Shown in pieces: positions 26,419 to 36,056 of a DNA stretch of 44,468 nucleotides. This DNA comes from Lachnospiraceae bacterium (GTDB lineage: Bacteria; Bacillota_A; Clostridia; Lachnospirales; Lachnospiraceae), in assembly GCA_016287765.1 (NCBI GenBank), contig JAEEWS010000019.1, positions 1 through 44,468 on the forward strand. Reading direction: 5' to 3'. The notes under the pieces were generated by a model. It ran no database searches. It worked only from the letters and a program-made list of their open reading frames with translations, and was not told the origin of the DNA. How positions within the stretch are numbered: the first letter of the stretch is position 1; each line of letters starts with the position of its first letter. The position numbers and the translations under genes are program-made.

Positions 26419-28089
26419 TTATTTTCCATTCTTCACATCAAGAAATGCCTGGATCTGAGCGATCATTTCAGCTCTCACCTTCTCAAGCCCGACCTGAGTG
26501 GCATCCTTGTGCCATCCGTTGATCTTTTCCACAGCTTCTTTAGAGTCATACATGGAAAGAGTGAACAGAAGCTCGCTGGAAAGAGCGGATATATTAGCCA
26601 CCTGAGTCTCAAGGCCTGTCTTGTTGAAAGTAAAGCCTGCAAGAGGACTCAGCTTATAGGTTGCATTGTCATAGATGTATTCGAAATCAGCCAGCAGATC
26701 CTTGTTGTTCATTACAAATTCGCTGTTTCTTACATAGGTGGGATTCAGAGTGAAGGAATAAGTGGGCATGAAGTACTCCTTGTCCTCTGCGATATCAAGT
26801 GAACGATATCCTTCGCCTCCCACTGCTTCCCAGTCTTCGCCCTGAATACCGTACTGGAAAAGATCGTGAGCTTCCTGACTTCCGAACATCCAGTCAAGGA
26901 AGTGCATTACAGCATCCACCTTGTCCGACCACTCGGGAACCACCAGCCAGTTATTTGTAACCATATCGCATACAACTGCGCCTTTTTCCTTATTTCTCTG
27001 GGCATCTTCTATTACATAGTACCCAAACTCCGCATCGGGATTCTTTCCGATAGCTTCCTTGTACTTGCTTTCATATTCGGTCAGCGCACAATAAGTGATG
27101 GCAGCATCCTTTTCAACTGTATCCGTTGTTCCTCTGGAAGGATTCAGATACTCGTTCCACTTTGTTCTGTCCACAATATACTCGGTAATAAAGTCATACT
27201 GATAACCCTTGGGCATCTTTGCAAACTGAGAAGCATCATCGCCGGGGAAAACCACGTTAAGAACTGTCTTCTCGTCATCGCTTAAGCCTACATAGGCCCA
27301 GGTCTGATCACCGAAAATGTTTACGTTATCCTGAGTATAAACATGCTCATGCTTTGCGCTGTACCAGGGGGAATCCAGACGGAAGAAGTTGGAAAGGCTC
27401 ACACCCTCCATATCGGGCTCGTTCTTTACCACTGTCTTAACAAAAGCCATAAGGCTTGCTTCGTCGGTAATGGGCGCGCAATTGTACTTCTTACGAAGGT
27501 CCTCACGGTACATAAAGCCTCTGGAATCCTCAAAATAAGAAGCCAGGTTTATGCCGTAAACTCCCTTGGTGTAGGTTCCGTCGTCTTGACGGATGTATGA
27601 TGTCATCGCATTTACAAAGTCACTTGAAAACGCCTTCTTAAGGCCGGGATACTGATCGTTGTTGAAATAGGATGCGAGATCCGCAAAATCGCCTTCCTGA
27701 ATGAAATTGCTGAGTCCGTGCCATCCGCCGCAGAACATAAGATCATAGTCTTCCTGGGCAGCCAATGCCATCGTCAGTTTATCCTTATAATCGCCGCCTG
27801 CAACATACGAAAAATCCAAATGTATCTTGCTCATGACAGGATCATTTGCTGTCATTTCTGCATATTTTTTCACGACCTTATCAAGATTTCTGTACTCGTT
27901 CATTACACGGATCTTTATGGTCGTATCCTTCATCTTGACTTTTTCCGCAGAAGCGCCCGCCTCGTTCTTTGATGTTTTTACATCTGTTACGCTTCCTTCC
28001 TTTTTACCACCGCAGGCTGCCAGCGCCACGGTCATGGCTGCTGCCAACAAAATGGCAGTTGCCTTTTTAAAAAATTCCTTCCCTTTCAT
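26419..28089 (-). CDS. Extracellular oligosaccharide-binding lipoprotein (LplA/YtcQ type)
   Basis: 556 residues from ATG 28089 (MKGKEFF), chosen over an in-frame ATG at 28188 because AGGAGG lies 8 bases before it. The lipoprotein signal ends in VALAAC (Cys26). The large size and the LplB/LplC-type permeases upstream mark the subclass used for complex plant oligosaccharides. It is expected to deliver substrate to the permeases encoded at 28201-30010. The ligand is unknown; galacto- or xylo-oligosaccharides are inferred from the neighbouring glycosidases. Confidence 0.9.
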   Translation of the reverse strand: MKGKEFFKKATAILLAAAMTVALAACGGKKEGSVTDVKTSKNEAGASAEKVKMKDTTIKIRVMNEYRNLDKVVKKYAEMTANDPVMSKIHLDFSYVAGGDYKDKLTMALAAQEDYDLMFCGGWHGLSNFIQEGDFADLASYFNNDQYPGLKKAFSSDFVNAMTSYIRQDDGTYTKGVYGINLASYFEDSRGFMYREDLRKKYNCAPITDEASLMAFVKTVVKNEPDMEGVSLSNFFRLDSPWYSAKHEHVYTQDNVNIFGDQTWAYVGLSDDEKTVLNVVFPGDDASQFAKMPKGYQYDFITEYIVDRTKWNEYLNPSRGTTDTVEKDAAITYCALTEYESKYKEAIGKNPDAEFGYYVIEDAQRNKEKGAVVCDMVTNNWLVVPEWSDKVDAVMHFLDWMFGSQEAHDLFQYGIQGEDWEAVGGEGYRSLDIAEDKEYFMPTYSFTLNPTYVRNSEFVMNNKDLLADFEYIYDNATYKLSPLAGFTFNKTGLETQVANISALSSELLFTLSMYDSKEAVEKINGWHKDATQVGLEKVRAEMIAQIQAFLDVKNGK

Positions 28090-28200
28090 TTCTTTTCCTC
28101 CTGTTATTATATATAGCCAATTGCCCCGGGCGCAATGTCTATCGTTGTTTATGAAGGTCTGCCGCAAACAGCCTTCGCCGGTTGACAAAATATATGCACG

Positions 28201-29088
28201 TCAGCCTTTTATCGCTCCTACGGTAAGTCCGCTTGTAAAGTATTTTTGCACATAAGGATACAACAGCGTGATGGGTCCGATGGCCACTACCGTGGTAGCC
28301 ATCCTGAGAGAGTTGGTGGGTACTTCGCCCACAGATATTCCTATGGTTCTGGCCATTTCCTTCATCGCATCCGCATTACGCATCATTCTCATCAGCAGAT
28401 ACTGCAGTGGAAAGAGGTTTGCGTCCTCAATGTAAAGCATGGCATTGAACCACTGGTTCCAGTAGCCGAGAGCATAGAACAGGCTGATGGTGGCCAGACC
28501 GGGAACAGACACCGGCAATATGACCTTCCACAGGATCTGAAAATCATTGGCCCCGTCGATATAGGCCGATTCGGACAGTTCCTTGGGTATGCCCTGAAAG
28601 AAATTTCTCATAAGGAACATATTCCATGCGCTGAAAGCTACGGGAAGTATTAAAACCCAGATGTTATTTTTCAAGCCCAAAGTCCTTGATATCAACAGAT
28701 ATGTAGGTACCAGTCCTCCGTTAAAGAGCATGGTAAAATAAGCAAAAAATGTGATAACGTTACGATATTTAAGCTTTTTAAGAGAGATGGGATAGGCCAT
28801 GGTCACTGTCAAAAACATGCTGACCGCGGTGCCTGCCACTGTGGAAAATATAGTGACTCCGTATGCCTTAAATATCTGACTGTCTCCCAGCACGATCCTG
28901 TAAGCCTCGGTAGTGAAGTCTCTGGGAAACAAGGGGAAACCGTATGTGGCAAAATTTGCTTCTTCTTCGAAGCTGCTTGCCAGGATTATTACAAAGGGAA
29001 AGATGCAAAACAGGCAAAAAACCGTAGCTATCGCATAGACAACGATTTCGAAGACCCTCTCTCCCGCTGATCTTTTCATAGTTTTCAT
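28201..29088 (-). CDS. ABC permease (LplC type)
   Basis: 295 residues with six membrane segments, and the EAA-type loop (SAYIDGANDFQILWKVILP) in the middle third. The C-terminus LTVGAIKG is typical of LplC-like permeases. It is preceded by the LplB-type gene with a 10-base gap and followed by the binding-protein gene. No ATPase gene is in the cluster, so a shared multi-sugar ATPase encoded elsewhere is likely. Confidence 0.93.
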   Translation of the reverse strand: MKTMKRSAGERVFEIVVYAIATVFCLFCIFPFVIILASSFEEEANFATYGFPLFPRDFTTEAYRIVLGDSQIFKAYGVTIFSTVAGTAVSMFLTVTMAYPISLKKLKYRNVITFFAYFTMLFNGGLVPTYLLISRTLGLKNNIWVLILPVAFSAWNMFLMRNFFQGIPKELSESAYIDGANDFQILWKVILPVSVPGLATISLFYALGYWNQWFNAMLYIEDANLFPLQYLLMRMMRNADAMKEMARTIGISVGEVPTNSLRMATTVVAIGPITLLYPYVQKYFTSGLTVGAIKG

Positions 29089-29098
29089 GAGCTATCTC

Positions 29099-30010
29099 CT
29101 AGAATATTGCCGCATCCGGCTCGATCTTTTTGGTTACGGCGTTGGACAGGTAAACCAGTATAAGGCCGACCACAGACTGGAACAGACTTGTAGCCGTGCT
29201 CATCCCCAGATTGTTCATCTGCCTCAGAGCTCTGTATACGAAGGTGTCCACAACATCAGTGGTGGGATAAAGACCGGTGTTGTCACCGACTATGGCATAG
29301 ATCATCCCGAAATCGCCGTTAAAGATCTTTCCTATACTCATTATAGTTAGCATGATGATGGTGGTTTTAAGAAGCGGAAGCGTGATCTTGCTTACCCTCT
29401 GCAGTCTTGTGGCGCCGTCCACTCTCGCCGCCTCGTAGATCTCCTGATCAAAACCGGTTATGGCAGCCACATAGACTATCGATCCGTATCCCGCTCCCTG
29501 CCATATCTTAAGGATAACCAGGATTATGGGCCAGGCCTCGGGATTTCTGTAAAACATGGGATCCGCCGCCCCCGAGTCAACGATCCATTTTGTAATGAAT
29601 CCGCTGCTGCCCAGAATGCCGCTCATAAACATGGCCACAACGGTCCAGGAAACAAAATGCGGAAATATAGCTATGGTCTGAACCAGCTTGTTATAAACCT
29701 TGTTCTTTATCTCCACAAAAACCAGTGCCAGTAAAACCGAGAAAAATGTTGTAAACACAAGGAACAGGAGGTTCAAAAAGATGGTGTTGAAAAAGATCTT
29801 CCAGACTCCCTTGTAATTAAACAGGAATTCGAAGTTATCAAATCCTGCCCAGGGACTCTTTAATATGCCCTTTTTATAACTGTAATCCTTAAATGCAATG
29901 AGGATTCCGTACATCGGATAGTAATTGAATATGCATATCCAGATTATGGTGGGAACCGTCATAGCATACAGAAATTTATTCTTCCACAATTCCCTAAATA
30001 CTTTTTTCAT
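29099..30010 (-). CDS. ABC permease (LplB type)
   Basis: 303 residues with six membrane segments and the EAA loop EAARVDGATRLQRVSKITLP at about 195-214. It is the first gene of the importer operon, divergent from the AraC regulator across a 155-base gap. Order LplB-LplC-binding protein is the standard arrangement of this importer class. Confidence 0.93.
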   Translation of the reverse strand: MKKVFRELWKNKFLYAMTVPTIIWICIFNYYPMYGILIAFKDYSYKKGILKSPWAGFDNFEFLFNYKGVWKIFFNTIFLNLLFLVFTTFFSVLLALVFVEIKNKVYNKLVQTIAIFPHFVSWTVVAMFMSGILGSSGFITKWIVDSGAADPMFYRNPEAWPIILVILKIWQGAGYGSIVYVAAITGFDQEIYEAARVDGATRLQRVSKITLPLLKTTIIMLTIMSIGKIFNGDFGMIYAIVGDNTGLYPTTDVVDTFVYRALRQMNNLGMSTATSLFQSVVGLILVYLSNAVTKKIEPDAAIF

Positions 30011-30090
30011 ATATAACTGTCACCTCAATACTTAACCCGGAGCCTTCTCACTCCGTTCTCTGTGCTTTGTGTATATAGGATTTTATATTA

Positions 30091-30119
30091 TTGACAGATT
30101 AAAAACTATATTCTAATAT
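30091..30119 (+). promoter_or_regulatory. Promoter of the AraC regulator
   Basis: TTGACA (30091-30096), a 17-base spacer and TAATAT (30114-30119). The importer promoter must overlap this region on the other strand, where TATAAA/TAAAAT boxes can be seen. Confidence 0.55.
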
Positions 30120-30165
30120 GATTTTTAACTGACTTATTCTGCAATTTATAAGGAGGACCCTTATC

Positions 30166-30945
30166 ATGATCACCGTTTCTTCCTGTGGATATGATTCCAA
30201 CCATAAAAAAGCCTGCAATGTGGCATATAACCTGACTTCCGACGAATATCTGGCGCTTCTGGTAAAGACCGATGCCTGGTTTTATATAAATGGTGAACGC
30301 ATAGAGACCCGACCGAATATGCTTATAATATATCCTCCAAAGTCCACCATAAGATACGGCAGAGACGAAGCGGGTTATAACGATGACTGGATCCATTTCA
30401 GTCTCAAGGGGGAAGACCGGGGCTTCATGGACACTCTTGACATTCCCCTCTATAAGCCTATTTACCCCTATGATTTCAGGAGTCTCACAAACATAGTGGA
30501 GCCTTTGTCCAAGGTCTTCCACAAAAATTCCGCTTATACTGATGTGATGGTGGATCACTACCTTCACCTTTTTCTGTATGCCGTTATGGATCAGCTCTCC
30601 ACCGTGCATGCGGAAAAAGCGCCCAAATACTATCTGGAATTGTCCCAGCTACGTACCGCGATCTACAATTCCCCTTCCAAGAACTGGTCTGCCCGTGAAA
30701 TGTCCGAATCTCTTTATATAAGCATTTCTCACTTTCAGCACCTGTACAAGGAATTTTTTGATGTATCCTGCCAGACTGATATCATTAACGCCCGTATCAG
30801 ACTCGCCGAGTTCTATCTTTCCACCACGGATTTAAGCGTTAAGGAAATAGCGGATCTCTGCGGTTATGAGAACGAACTCCACTTTATGCGGCAGTTTAAA
30901 AAGTTCACCAAAAGCACTCCCACAGAATGCCGGAAAAAACATTGA
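30166..30945 (+). CDS. AraC-family transcriptional regulator
   Basis: 259 residues. A cupin-like sugar-sensing N-terminus (about 10-90) is followed by a linker and two helix-turn-helix motifs at the C-terminus (about 165-257), including the family-typical ending CGYENELHFMRQFKKFTKSTP. AAGGAGG is 7 bases before the ATG. The gene is divergent from the importer operon and convergent with the GH43-GH88-GH31 operon, so it probably activates one or both when the glycan is present. Its stop codon is 6 bases from the GH31 stop. Confidence 0.93.
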   Translation: MITVSSCGYDSNHKKACNVAYNLTSDEYLALLVKTDAWFYINGERIETRPNMLIIYPPKSTIRYGRDEAGYNDDWIHFSLKGEDRGFMDTLDIPLYKPIYPYDFRSLTNIVEPLSKVFHKNSAYTDVMVDHYLHLFLYAVMDQLSTVHAEKAPKYYLELSQLRTAIYNSPSKNWSAREMSESLYISISHFQHLYKEFFDVSCQTDIINARIRLAEFYLSTTDLSVKEIADLCGYENELHFMRQFKKFTKSTPTECRKKH

Positions 30946-30956
30946 CCCCGATCAAT
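30941..30956. terminator. Compact hairpin over two convergent stop codons
   Basis: ATTGA-CCCCGA-TCAAT includes the stop codons of both convergent genes and has T-rich tails in both directions. The stem is only 5 bp, so it is a weak bidirectional terminator at best. Confidence 0.4.
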
Positions 30957-32781
30957 CTTTCTTTTTAAACACGGGGATCATGGTATAGGGCACCTCCATC
31001 CTGAAACGGCAGCCTCCTTCATAGATCTTCCGGTCAAAAAAGCCTTCCCATTGTCCCTTAGGCAGATAGATCTCCTTCCCCGTGCCCTCCTCATAGGTCA
31101 GAGGGCAGACCAGAAGCTCATCTCCAAACATATATTCATCATCTGTGTCAAAGGTATTGCTGTCATCCGGATAGTCCATCACCAGCGCTCTAATGGGGGG
31201 CTTTCCCGTTTCCCTATACTTCCGGAAACTTTCCTCTATGTAGGGCACCAGCCTGATTCTGAGTTCAAAAAGCTTTCTGCACTCTTTTGTGTAATATTCC
31301 GCCTCAGGCATATCTATTCCCGACAGATTTTTTTCTATATCCGTCTGTTTCCAGGGCGGATTCGGTATCCGCCATCCGTTTATAAGCATCTGATGAGAAA
31401 ATACCACTGTCTGCAATCTTCTGAGCAGATCATCTCCGTTTTTGCAATCCCTTACTTCAGGGCACCACAAAAGTCCGGAAAAGCCAGAATTGACCAAAGC
31501 CGTTATAAACTTTTTATGATCGTACAGATCCGAATAGAGTACAAAGGGCAGAGATGAAGCCAGGGCTCCGGAAGAACGGACCTCCGAAAAAGTCTCTGTC
31601 CCTCTTTCTTCATAGGCTTCCTTTATAAGACTCTGATACAGCACTCCCAGGGCGCTGTGCATCTGCTCTCCGTCCATTCCGGAAGGGAATTCCGAACAGT
31701 CGGGAAAAGACCAGTTTGAAGGATTGTAATCCGAGTTGTCGCATTCATCAAGCTTAAATCCGGATATCCCTTTATCTATAAACTGCTTTCCATGATATTT
31801 CTTAAATATCTCCCGTGCTCTTTCGTCCATGAGATCAGGCACCAGCCCGTTCCACACCTCATAATCTCCGGAATGCTCCAGAAGTTCATCATAGATCTCC
31901 GCCTTGGGATAGACAAAAACATGTTCCCAAAGATTCAGCCTGTACCCCATTTCACCCATCCGGGATATAAATCCCTCGGGATCGGGGAACATCGATGACC
32001 ATTTATAAGTGCAGGAATAACTGTGAGACTGCCATCCGGGCTCGATCCCCAATACCCTGATAGGAAAACCCTCATCTTTAAATTTTTTGGCCATACTTTC
32101 CGCAGTCTTTTCGTCGCTCCCACCGTAAAGCCTGTACCAGGGTTCCAGCCCCCAGGTCGGCGGAAGCACGCCTCCACCCGAAAAAAGATTGTACCTTTGT
32201 ACACATTCCATTATGTTTCCCTCAAAGAAATAAAGGGTAACGCCTTTTACATGAGGAATATCAATGATCACTTTTCTTTCTTCCGAAGCTTTCTTAAGCG
32301 AATAGATGGCAGTCTCGGAAAACTCCTTATGGGGTGCATTTTCCTCGTTCATCCCCCGAGAACTCCCCCTTAAAGTCACTGTCCCCATTGAAAATGTGGT
32401 ATATCTAAAGGTATCCACCAGCAGTCCGTACCCTCCCGAGGATACATAGAAGGGCACGGGAGCGTGACTCTCTCCCGTGTCTGCCACCGGATCCGAATTC
32501 ACTTTTATAAAACGTCTTTTTCCTGCGCTGTTTATCCCAAAGAACTGTAGCCCGAAGCCATATATATTCTCTACGGTTTCCATGGGCAGCGTGATAGTCA
32601 TACCCCTTTCGGAAAATCTGTACTCCAGCTTTTCCTTAAGTTTGGTTATAACGCCTTTTTTACTGTTGCACAGTCTGTTAATGTCCTCTGTCCTGTCTGC
32701 CCTTTTGATGCATCTTGTCGGAACATATTTTTCAGGGCTTCCGATCAGCTCTCTGTATATTCCTTCCGCAATTCTTTCCAT
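30952..32781 (-). CDS. GH31 family alpha-glycosidase
   Basis: 609 residues; no signal peptide, so cytoplasmic. GH31 enzymes remove terminal alpha-linked glucose, xylose or galactose with retention. The nucleophile is probably Asp345 in GFKLDECDNSDY, and the acid/base is probably the Asp around 418-421 in YSDLYD. A beta-sandwich N-terminal domain (about 45-190) precedes the barrel. The KLDECD form of the nucleophile loop differs from the WxDMNE of classical alpha-glucosidases, so the substrate is left open; alpha-xylosidase is plausible given the xylosidase genes in the operon. It is the last gene of the GH43-GH88-GH31 operon, with a 21-base gap after GH88. Confidence 0.85.
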   Translation of the reverse strand: MERIAEGIYRELIGSPEKYVPTRCIKRADRTEDINRLCNSKKGVITKLKEKLEYRFSERGMTITLPMETVENIYGFGLQFFGINSAGKRRFIKVNSDPVADTGESHAPVPFYVSSGGYGLLVDTFRYTTFSMGTVTLRGSSRGMNEENAPHKEFSETAIYSLKKASEERKVIIDIPHVKGVTLYFFEGNIMECVQRYNLFSGGGVLPPTWGLEPWYRLYGGSDEKTAESMAKKFKDEGFPIRVLGIEPGWQSHSYSCTYKWSSMFPDPEGFISRMGEMGYRLNLWEHVFVYPKAEIYDELLEHSGDYEVWNGLVPDLMDERAREIFKKYHGKQFIDKGISGFKLDECDNSDYNPSNWSFPDCSEFPSGMDGEQMHSALGVLYQSLIKEAYEERGTETFSEVRSSGALASSLPFVLYSDLYDHKKFITALVNSGFSGLLWCPEVRDCKNGDDLLRRLQTVVFSHQMLINGWRIPNPPWKQTDIEKNLSGIDMPEAEYYTKECRKLFELRIRLVPYIEESFRKYRETGKPPIRALVMDYPDDSNTFDTDDEYMFGDELLVCPLTYEEGTGKEIYLPKGQWEGFFDRKIYEGGCRFRMEVPYTMIPVFKKKD

Positions 32782-32802
32782 TATCTCACCTTTGATCCCG
32801 GC

Positions 32803-33954
32803 CTACCACATTCTGAAATCCGATCCCGCCAGTTTATAAAGTGCCTCAATGTAGTAATAATCAGCATAAACCATTGTGATGTGATGGTTATTTCCGTGAT
32901 AGGAAGCGGAACAGTTCTTAACTATTGCTTCGCAATCCCTTGAATAATCCGCCCTGGTTTCTGCCAATACCTTTATGATCCTGTATGCTGTTTCCGCATA
33001 TCTTTTCTTTTTATCCGGATCATCGACGATCCCCGAGAGTTCGATGAGTCCTCCCGCGATAATACATGCGGCGCAGGAATCTTCATATTCCGGTTTCTCC
33101 GGTTGATCAAAATCCACCGGAATTATGTAGGGCTCACATATCTTTGATAAACAATAATCACCTATTTTTTTCGCCGTATCCAGAAAAACCTTTTCCCCCG
33201 AGTGTATATATGCACTGGTGAATCCGTATAATGCCCAGCCCTGGCCTCTGGTCCATGCAGAACCATGGTCATAGCCCTGGCCGCCGTAGCTTTTTATGCG
33301 CTTACCGCTGATGGGGTCGAATTCCACAATATGGCAGACCGAGCCGTCCTGTCTCACAAAAGCATCTGCAACTGTTTTTGCATGACTTGTTGCGATCTGA
33401 ACATATCTTGGATCCTTTATCTCCTCCCCCGCCCAATAAAGAAGGGAGAGGTTAAACATGCAGTCAATGATGGCCCAGCCTCTTGTGTCGCAGCCCTCCA
33501 GATCGTTCCAGGCCCTTATGAAGCCTCCCGCCTCGTTAAAACGTCCTGCCAGAAGATTTGCCGCATGCAGCGCTCTTTTTCTGGACTCCGGGTTTCCCGT
33601 GATCCTGTAATCCGCCACCGCGCTGGGCACGAACATGAAACCCACGTCATGATGAAGACCGTAATACATTTCAAAGGCCTTGTCCAGAAGTTCCTCCTGG
33701 ATCAAAGCATCCTTCCTGTACTTTTCCTCCCCGGTGTCATTGTACAAAAGCCACAATATTCCGGCCCAAAAGCCGTTGGTCCACCAGTTTATACCATCGT
33801 CGATCCTGAAATCCTTTTCCTTGTCCGCCTTATTGTCATATACCCCCTTCTCATCGGTGGTATAAGGTATCTTATACTTATTGTTTTCCGCAACCCATTC
33901 TATCTTTTCTCTTACTTTTTTTAATTCCTCATTAGCCCACTCTGTGTAAGTCAT
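32803..33954 (-). CDS. GH88 unsaturated glucuronyl hydrolase
   Basis: 383 residues. It hydrates and thereby releases 4,5-unsaturated uronic acids from the non-reducing ends left by polysaccharide lyases. The two catalytic aspartates are visible with the family spacing of 61: Asp103 in HHDVGF and Asp164 in IDCMFN. YDHGSAWTRGQGWALYG is the conserved substrate-binding helix. There is no signal peptide. The ATG overlaps the stop of the GH43 gene (ATGA), so translation is coupled. Its presence implies that the imported oligosaccharides include lyase products (pectin, rhamnogalacturonan or similar). GH105 is the main alternative family. Confidence 0.9.
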   Translation of the reverse strand: MTYTEWANEELKKVREKIEWVAENNKYKIPYTTDEKGVYDNKADKEKDFRIDDGINWWTNGFWAGILWLLYNDTGEEKYRKDALIQEELLDKAFEMYYGLHHDVGFMFVPSAVADYRITGNPESRKRALHAANLLAGRFNEAGGFIRAWNDLEGCDTRGWAIIDCMFNLSLLYWAGEEIKDPRYVQIATSHAKTVADAFVRQDGSVCHIVEFDPISGKRIKSYGGQGYDHGSAWTRGQGWALYGFTSAYIHSGEKVFLDTAKKIGDYCLSKICEPYIIPVDFDQPEKPEYEDSCAACIIAGGLIELSGIVDDPDKKKRYAETAYRIIKVLAETRADYSRDCEAIVKNCSASYHGNNHHITMVYADYYYIEALYKLAGSDFRMW

Positions 33955-35603
33955 TTGTCCTTAACCTCAAAATAATCAAAATCCGCTGACTTGCCGCTTC
34001 CTGTCAGGTCCTGTACACATATGCCTATCATAGCTCCCGTAAACCATCCCTGGTTGCAGGCTTCATCCGACAAAAAGCTTGAATCAATGCTATTTCCTAT
34101 CTTTTTAAATTCCAAAACACTGTTCTCTTTTTCCAAAGCATAATAAAATCTTGCTTCCGTGCCCTCGAGTTCCAGTTTCAGTGCGATCGCTCCTTTTTTT
34201 AAAGGAATACCGGCGCTCAGGTACTCCGCCCTCTTGTTCTCATACTTCAAAAGGGTTATACACTTCCCCATATCCTCATCATGAGTCACATGAAGATAGA
34301 GGTAATTTTCCGTGTCATAGAGAAAGATGAGCCCCGCCATCTGCTTAAACACTTCGGGCTCAAACTCCATCCTGCATTCCGCCGACATGCGGTAGGAAGT
34401 CATCCTTCTCGCGATAAGGCTTTGGGAAAACTGCGACGAAAGCCCGCTGCGCCCGTACATTCTGAGCCATCCGGGCCTTTCCTTTAAGGATATGAATCTC
34501 TCATCCATAGGCACACGAAGAGACTGATAATCAAGGTTCAGCACCTCATCATCAAAGTCATCCCTTTCAAAGGGCTCTGCCGTTTTCATTTCCTTAACCC
34601 CTTTAAGCTCTTCAATCTCCTCCCGGGGAACGGATGTTATCTTATCTTCCGCTTCATCAAAAACGCAGGGCCAGTCCTTTTCCCATACCACTCTCTGAAT
34701 GGCTGTCTCTCTTCCGAGCATATATCTTCTCGCCCCTTTAAATCTCTCGACCGTTTGGGGATTCCGCTTGTCACTGGGTCTTGAGCACAGATGTACCATG
34801 TACCAGTCTCCGCTTTTCGATTCCACCAGATCTCCGTGGCCTGCCTTTTGAAGGGGGATGTCGGGAAAATTTCTGGAAGTAAGGATTGAAAACGCCTCTC
34901 CCGTTTTCCACTTTTCAGGTTTATCCATCTTCATCTCATAGGGTCCCATGACATTTTTCGCTCTCAGCACCGACTGACCGTGAAGTTCCCCCGTGCCCGT
35001 GTCCGCGCAAAACAGGTAATAGTACCCGTTACGCTTAAATATATGCGGGCCTTCCAGAAATATGTTTTCCGCCGCATATATATCCCGTGCTTTACCTGTC
35101 ATGCATTTCCCCACGGGATCGTATTCCTGCAACACTATCCTCCCGGCATATTTCTTCGGAACCCTGTGATCTGTCACCATCGATACCAGATATTTCCTGC
35201 CGTCATCGTCATGGAATAAGGAAGGATCGAATCCGAAGTTGTTTAATGCCACGGGTTCACTCCAGGGTCCGTGGATATCGTCCGCCGTCACAAGGAAATT
35301 CTCCGTGTCATACATATTGCAGTAAAAAGAGCACACTATGGTATATACCAGATAAAACTTCCCCTTATCATACGTAAGGCAGGGCGCCCATACCCCCTGA
35401 GAAGGTCCCACGCCCCTTAAGTCCAGCTGGCTCACCCGATTCAGCGGATATTCTATCAATTCCCAGTTTTTCAGATCCGTCGAATGATGGATCCTCACTC
35501 CGGGCCACCACTCAAAGGTGGAGGTAGCAATATAGTAATCATCCTCCACCCTAATGATGGACGGATCGGGATGAAATCCCCTTAATATCGGATTCTTTAT
35601 CAT
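33951..35603 (-). CDS. GH43 beta-xylosidase-type glycosidase
   Basis: 550 residues. An N-terminal five-bladed propeller (about 1-320) carries the three GH43 catalytic residues: Asp13 (HPDPS, base), Asp126 (GFDPSLF, pKa modulator) and Glu184 (LEGPHI, acid). A C-terminal concanavalin-like beta-sandwich (about 350-550) is typical of beta-xylosidases and alpha-arabinofuranosidases. It likely trims xylose or arabinose from imported oligosaccharides in the cytoplasm. It is the first gene of a three-gene operon. AAGGAG precedes the ATG and a TATAAT box lies at 35649-35654 on the minus strand. Confidence 0.9.
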   Translation of the reverse strand: MIKNPILRGFHPDPSIIRVEDDYYIATSTFEWWPGVRIHHSTDLKNWELIEYPLNRVSQLDLRGVGPSQGVWAPCLTYDKGKFYLVYTIVCSFYCNMYDTENFLVTADDIHGPWSEPVALNNFGFDPSLFHDDDGRKYLVSMVTDHRVPKKYAGRIVLQEYDPVGKCMTGKARDIYAAENIFLEGPHIFKRNGYYYLFCADTGTGELHGQSVLRAKNVMGPYEMKMDKPEKWKTGEAFSILTSRNFPDIPLQKAGHGDLVESKSGDWYMVHLCSRPSDKRNPQTVERFKGARRYMLGRETAIQRVVWEKDWPCVFDEAEDKITSVPREEIEELKGVKEMKTAEPFERDDFDDEVLNLDYQSLRVPMDERFISLKERPGWLRMYGRSGLSSQFSQSLIARRMTSYRMSAECRMEFEPEVFKQMAGLIFLYDTENYLYLHVTHDEDMGKCITLLKYENKRAEYLSAGIPLKKGAIALKLELEGTEARFYYALEKENSVLEFKKIGNSIDSSFLSDEACNQGWFTGAMIGICVQDLTGSGKSADFDYFEVKDK

Positions 35604-35648
35604 GATATTCTCCTTATCTGCTCATACCATAGCCTATTTTTTACGTTA

Positions 35649-35654
35649 ATTATA
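35649..35654 (-). promoter_or_regulatory. Candidate -10 box of the GH43-GH88-GH31 operon
   Basis: TATAAT on the minus strand, about 46 bases before the start codon. No good -35 box is present, which fits a promoter that needs an activator such as the nearby AraC protein. Confidence 0.4.
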
Positions 35655-35690
35655 TACTCCCATCTGCTTATTAACTATCTTTTTCTGTAA

Positions 35691-36050
35691 AATGAACCCC
35701 GGGGACGGGGTTAGGGGTTCATTTTTTGACACCCGGGGACGGGGTTAGGGGTTCAAAAAAGTGGCTCTATCACCAATAACTCGGCTCAGGGTCAACAATT
35801 TTTCCCATAAGAAAAGCTCCTGCCATCCGCTATTTGACTCTCAGAGCAATTTATGTCAATAGAGTCAATGTTTTTCCCGCAAAAACAAGGCGCCGGGCAT
35901 TCCTTATGTGACCCTCGGCGCCAAATATTTCAATTGAGTCAAAAAAATGAACCCCTAACCCCGTCCCCGGGTGTCAAAAAAGTGACTCTGGCAGCAAAAA
36001 ATAGCTGCTGAGCCAAAAATGAACCCACAACCCCGTCCCCGGGGTTCATT
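35691..36050 (+). repeat. Mosaic repeat element B
   Basis: About 360 bases in the same orientation as element A. Two forward G-rich units (35693-35721, 35727-35754) are followed by the core starting GTGGCTCTATCA (35761 to about 35942) and a reverse unit (35948-35976). A TGACTC...GAGCCA module with a GCAGC/GCTGC stem (about 35982-36014) and a second reverse unit (36020-36048) complete it. The core is about nine-tenths identical to that of A. The TGACTC module lies after the core here but before it in A. The gap 35604-36110 holds only this element, a -10 box and the xylA terminator. Confidence 0.9.
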
Positions 36051-36056
36051 TCCCGC

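Noticed and set aside
30106..30609. Minus-strand open frame over the AraC gene start
   Set aside because: It opposes a clear AraC protein with a strong ribosome binding site and shows no domain.
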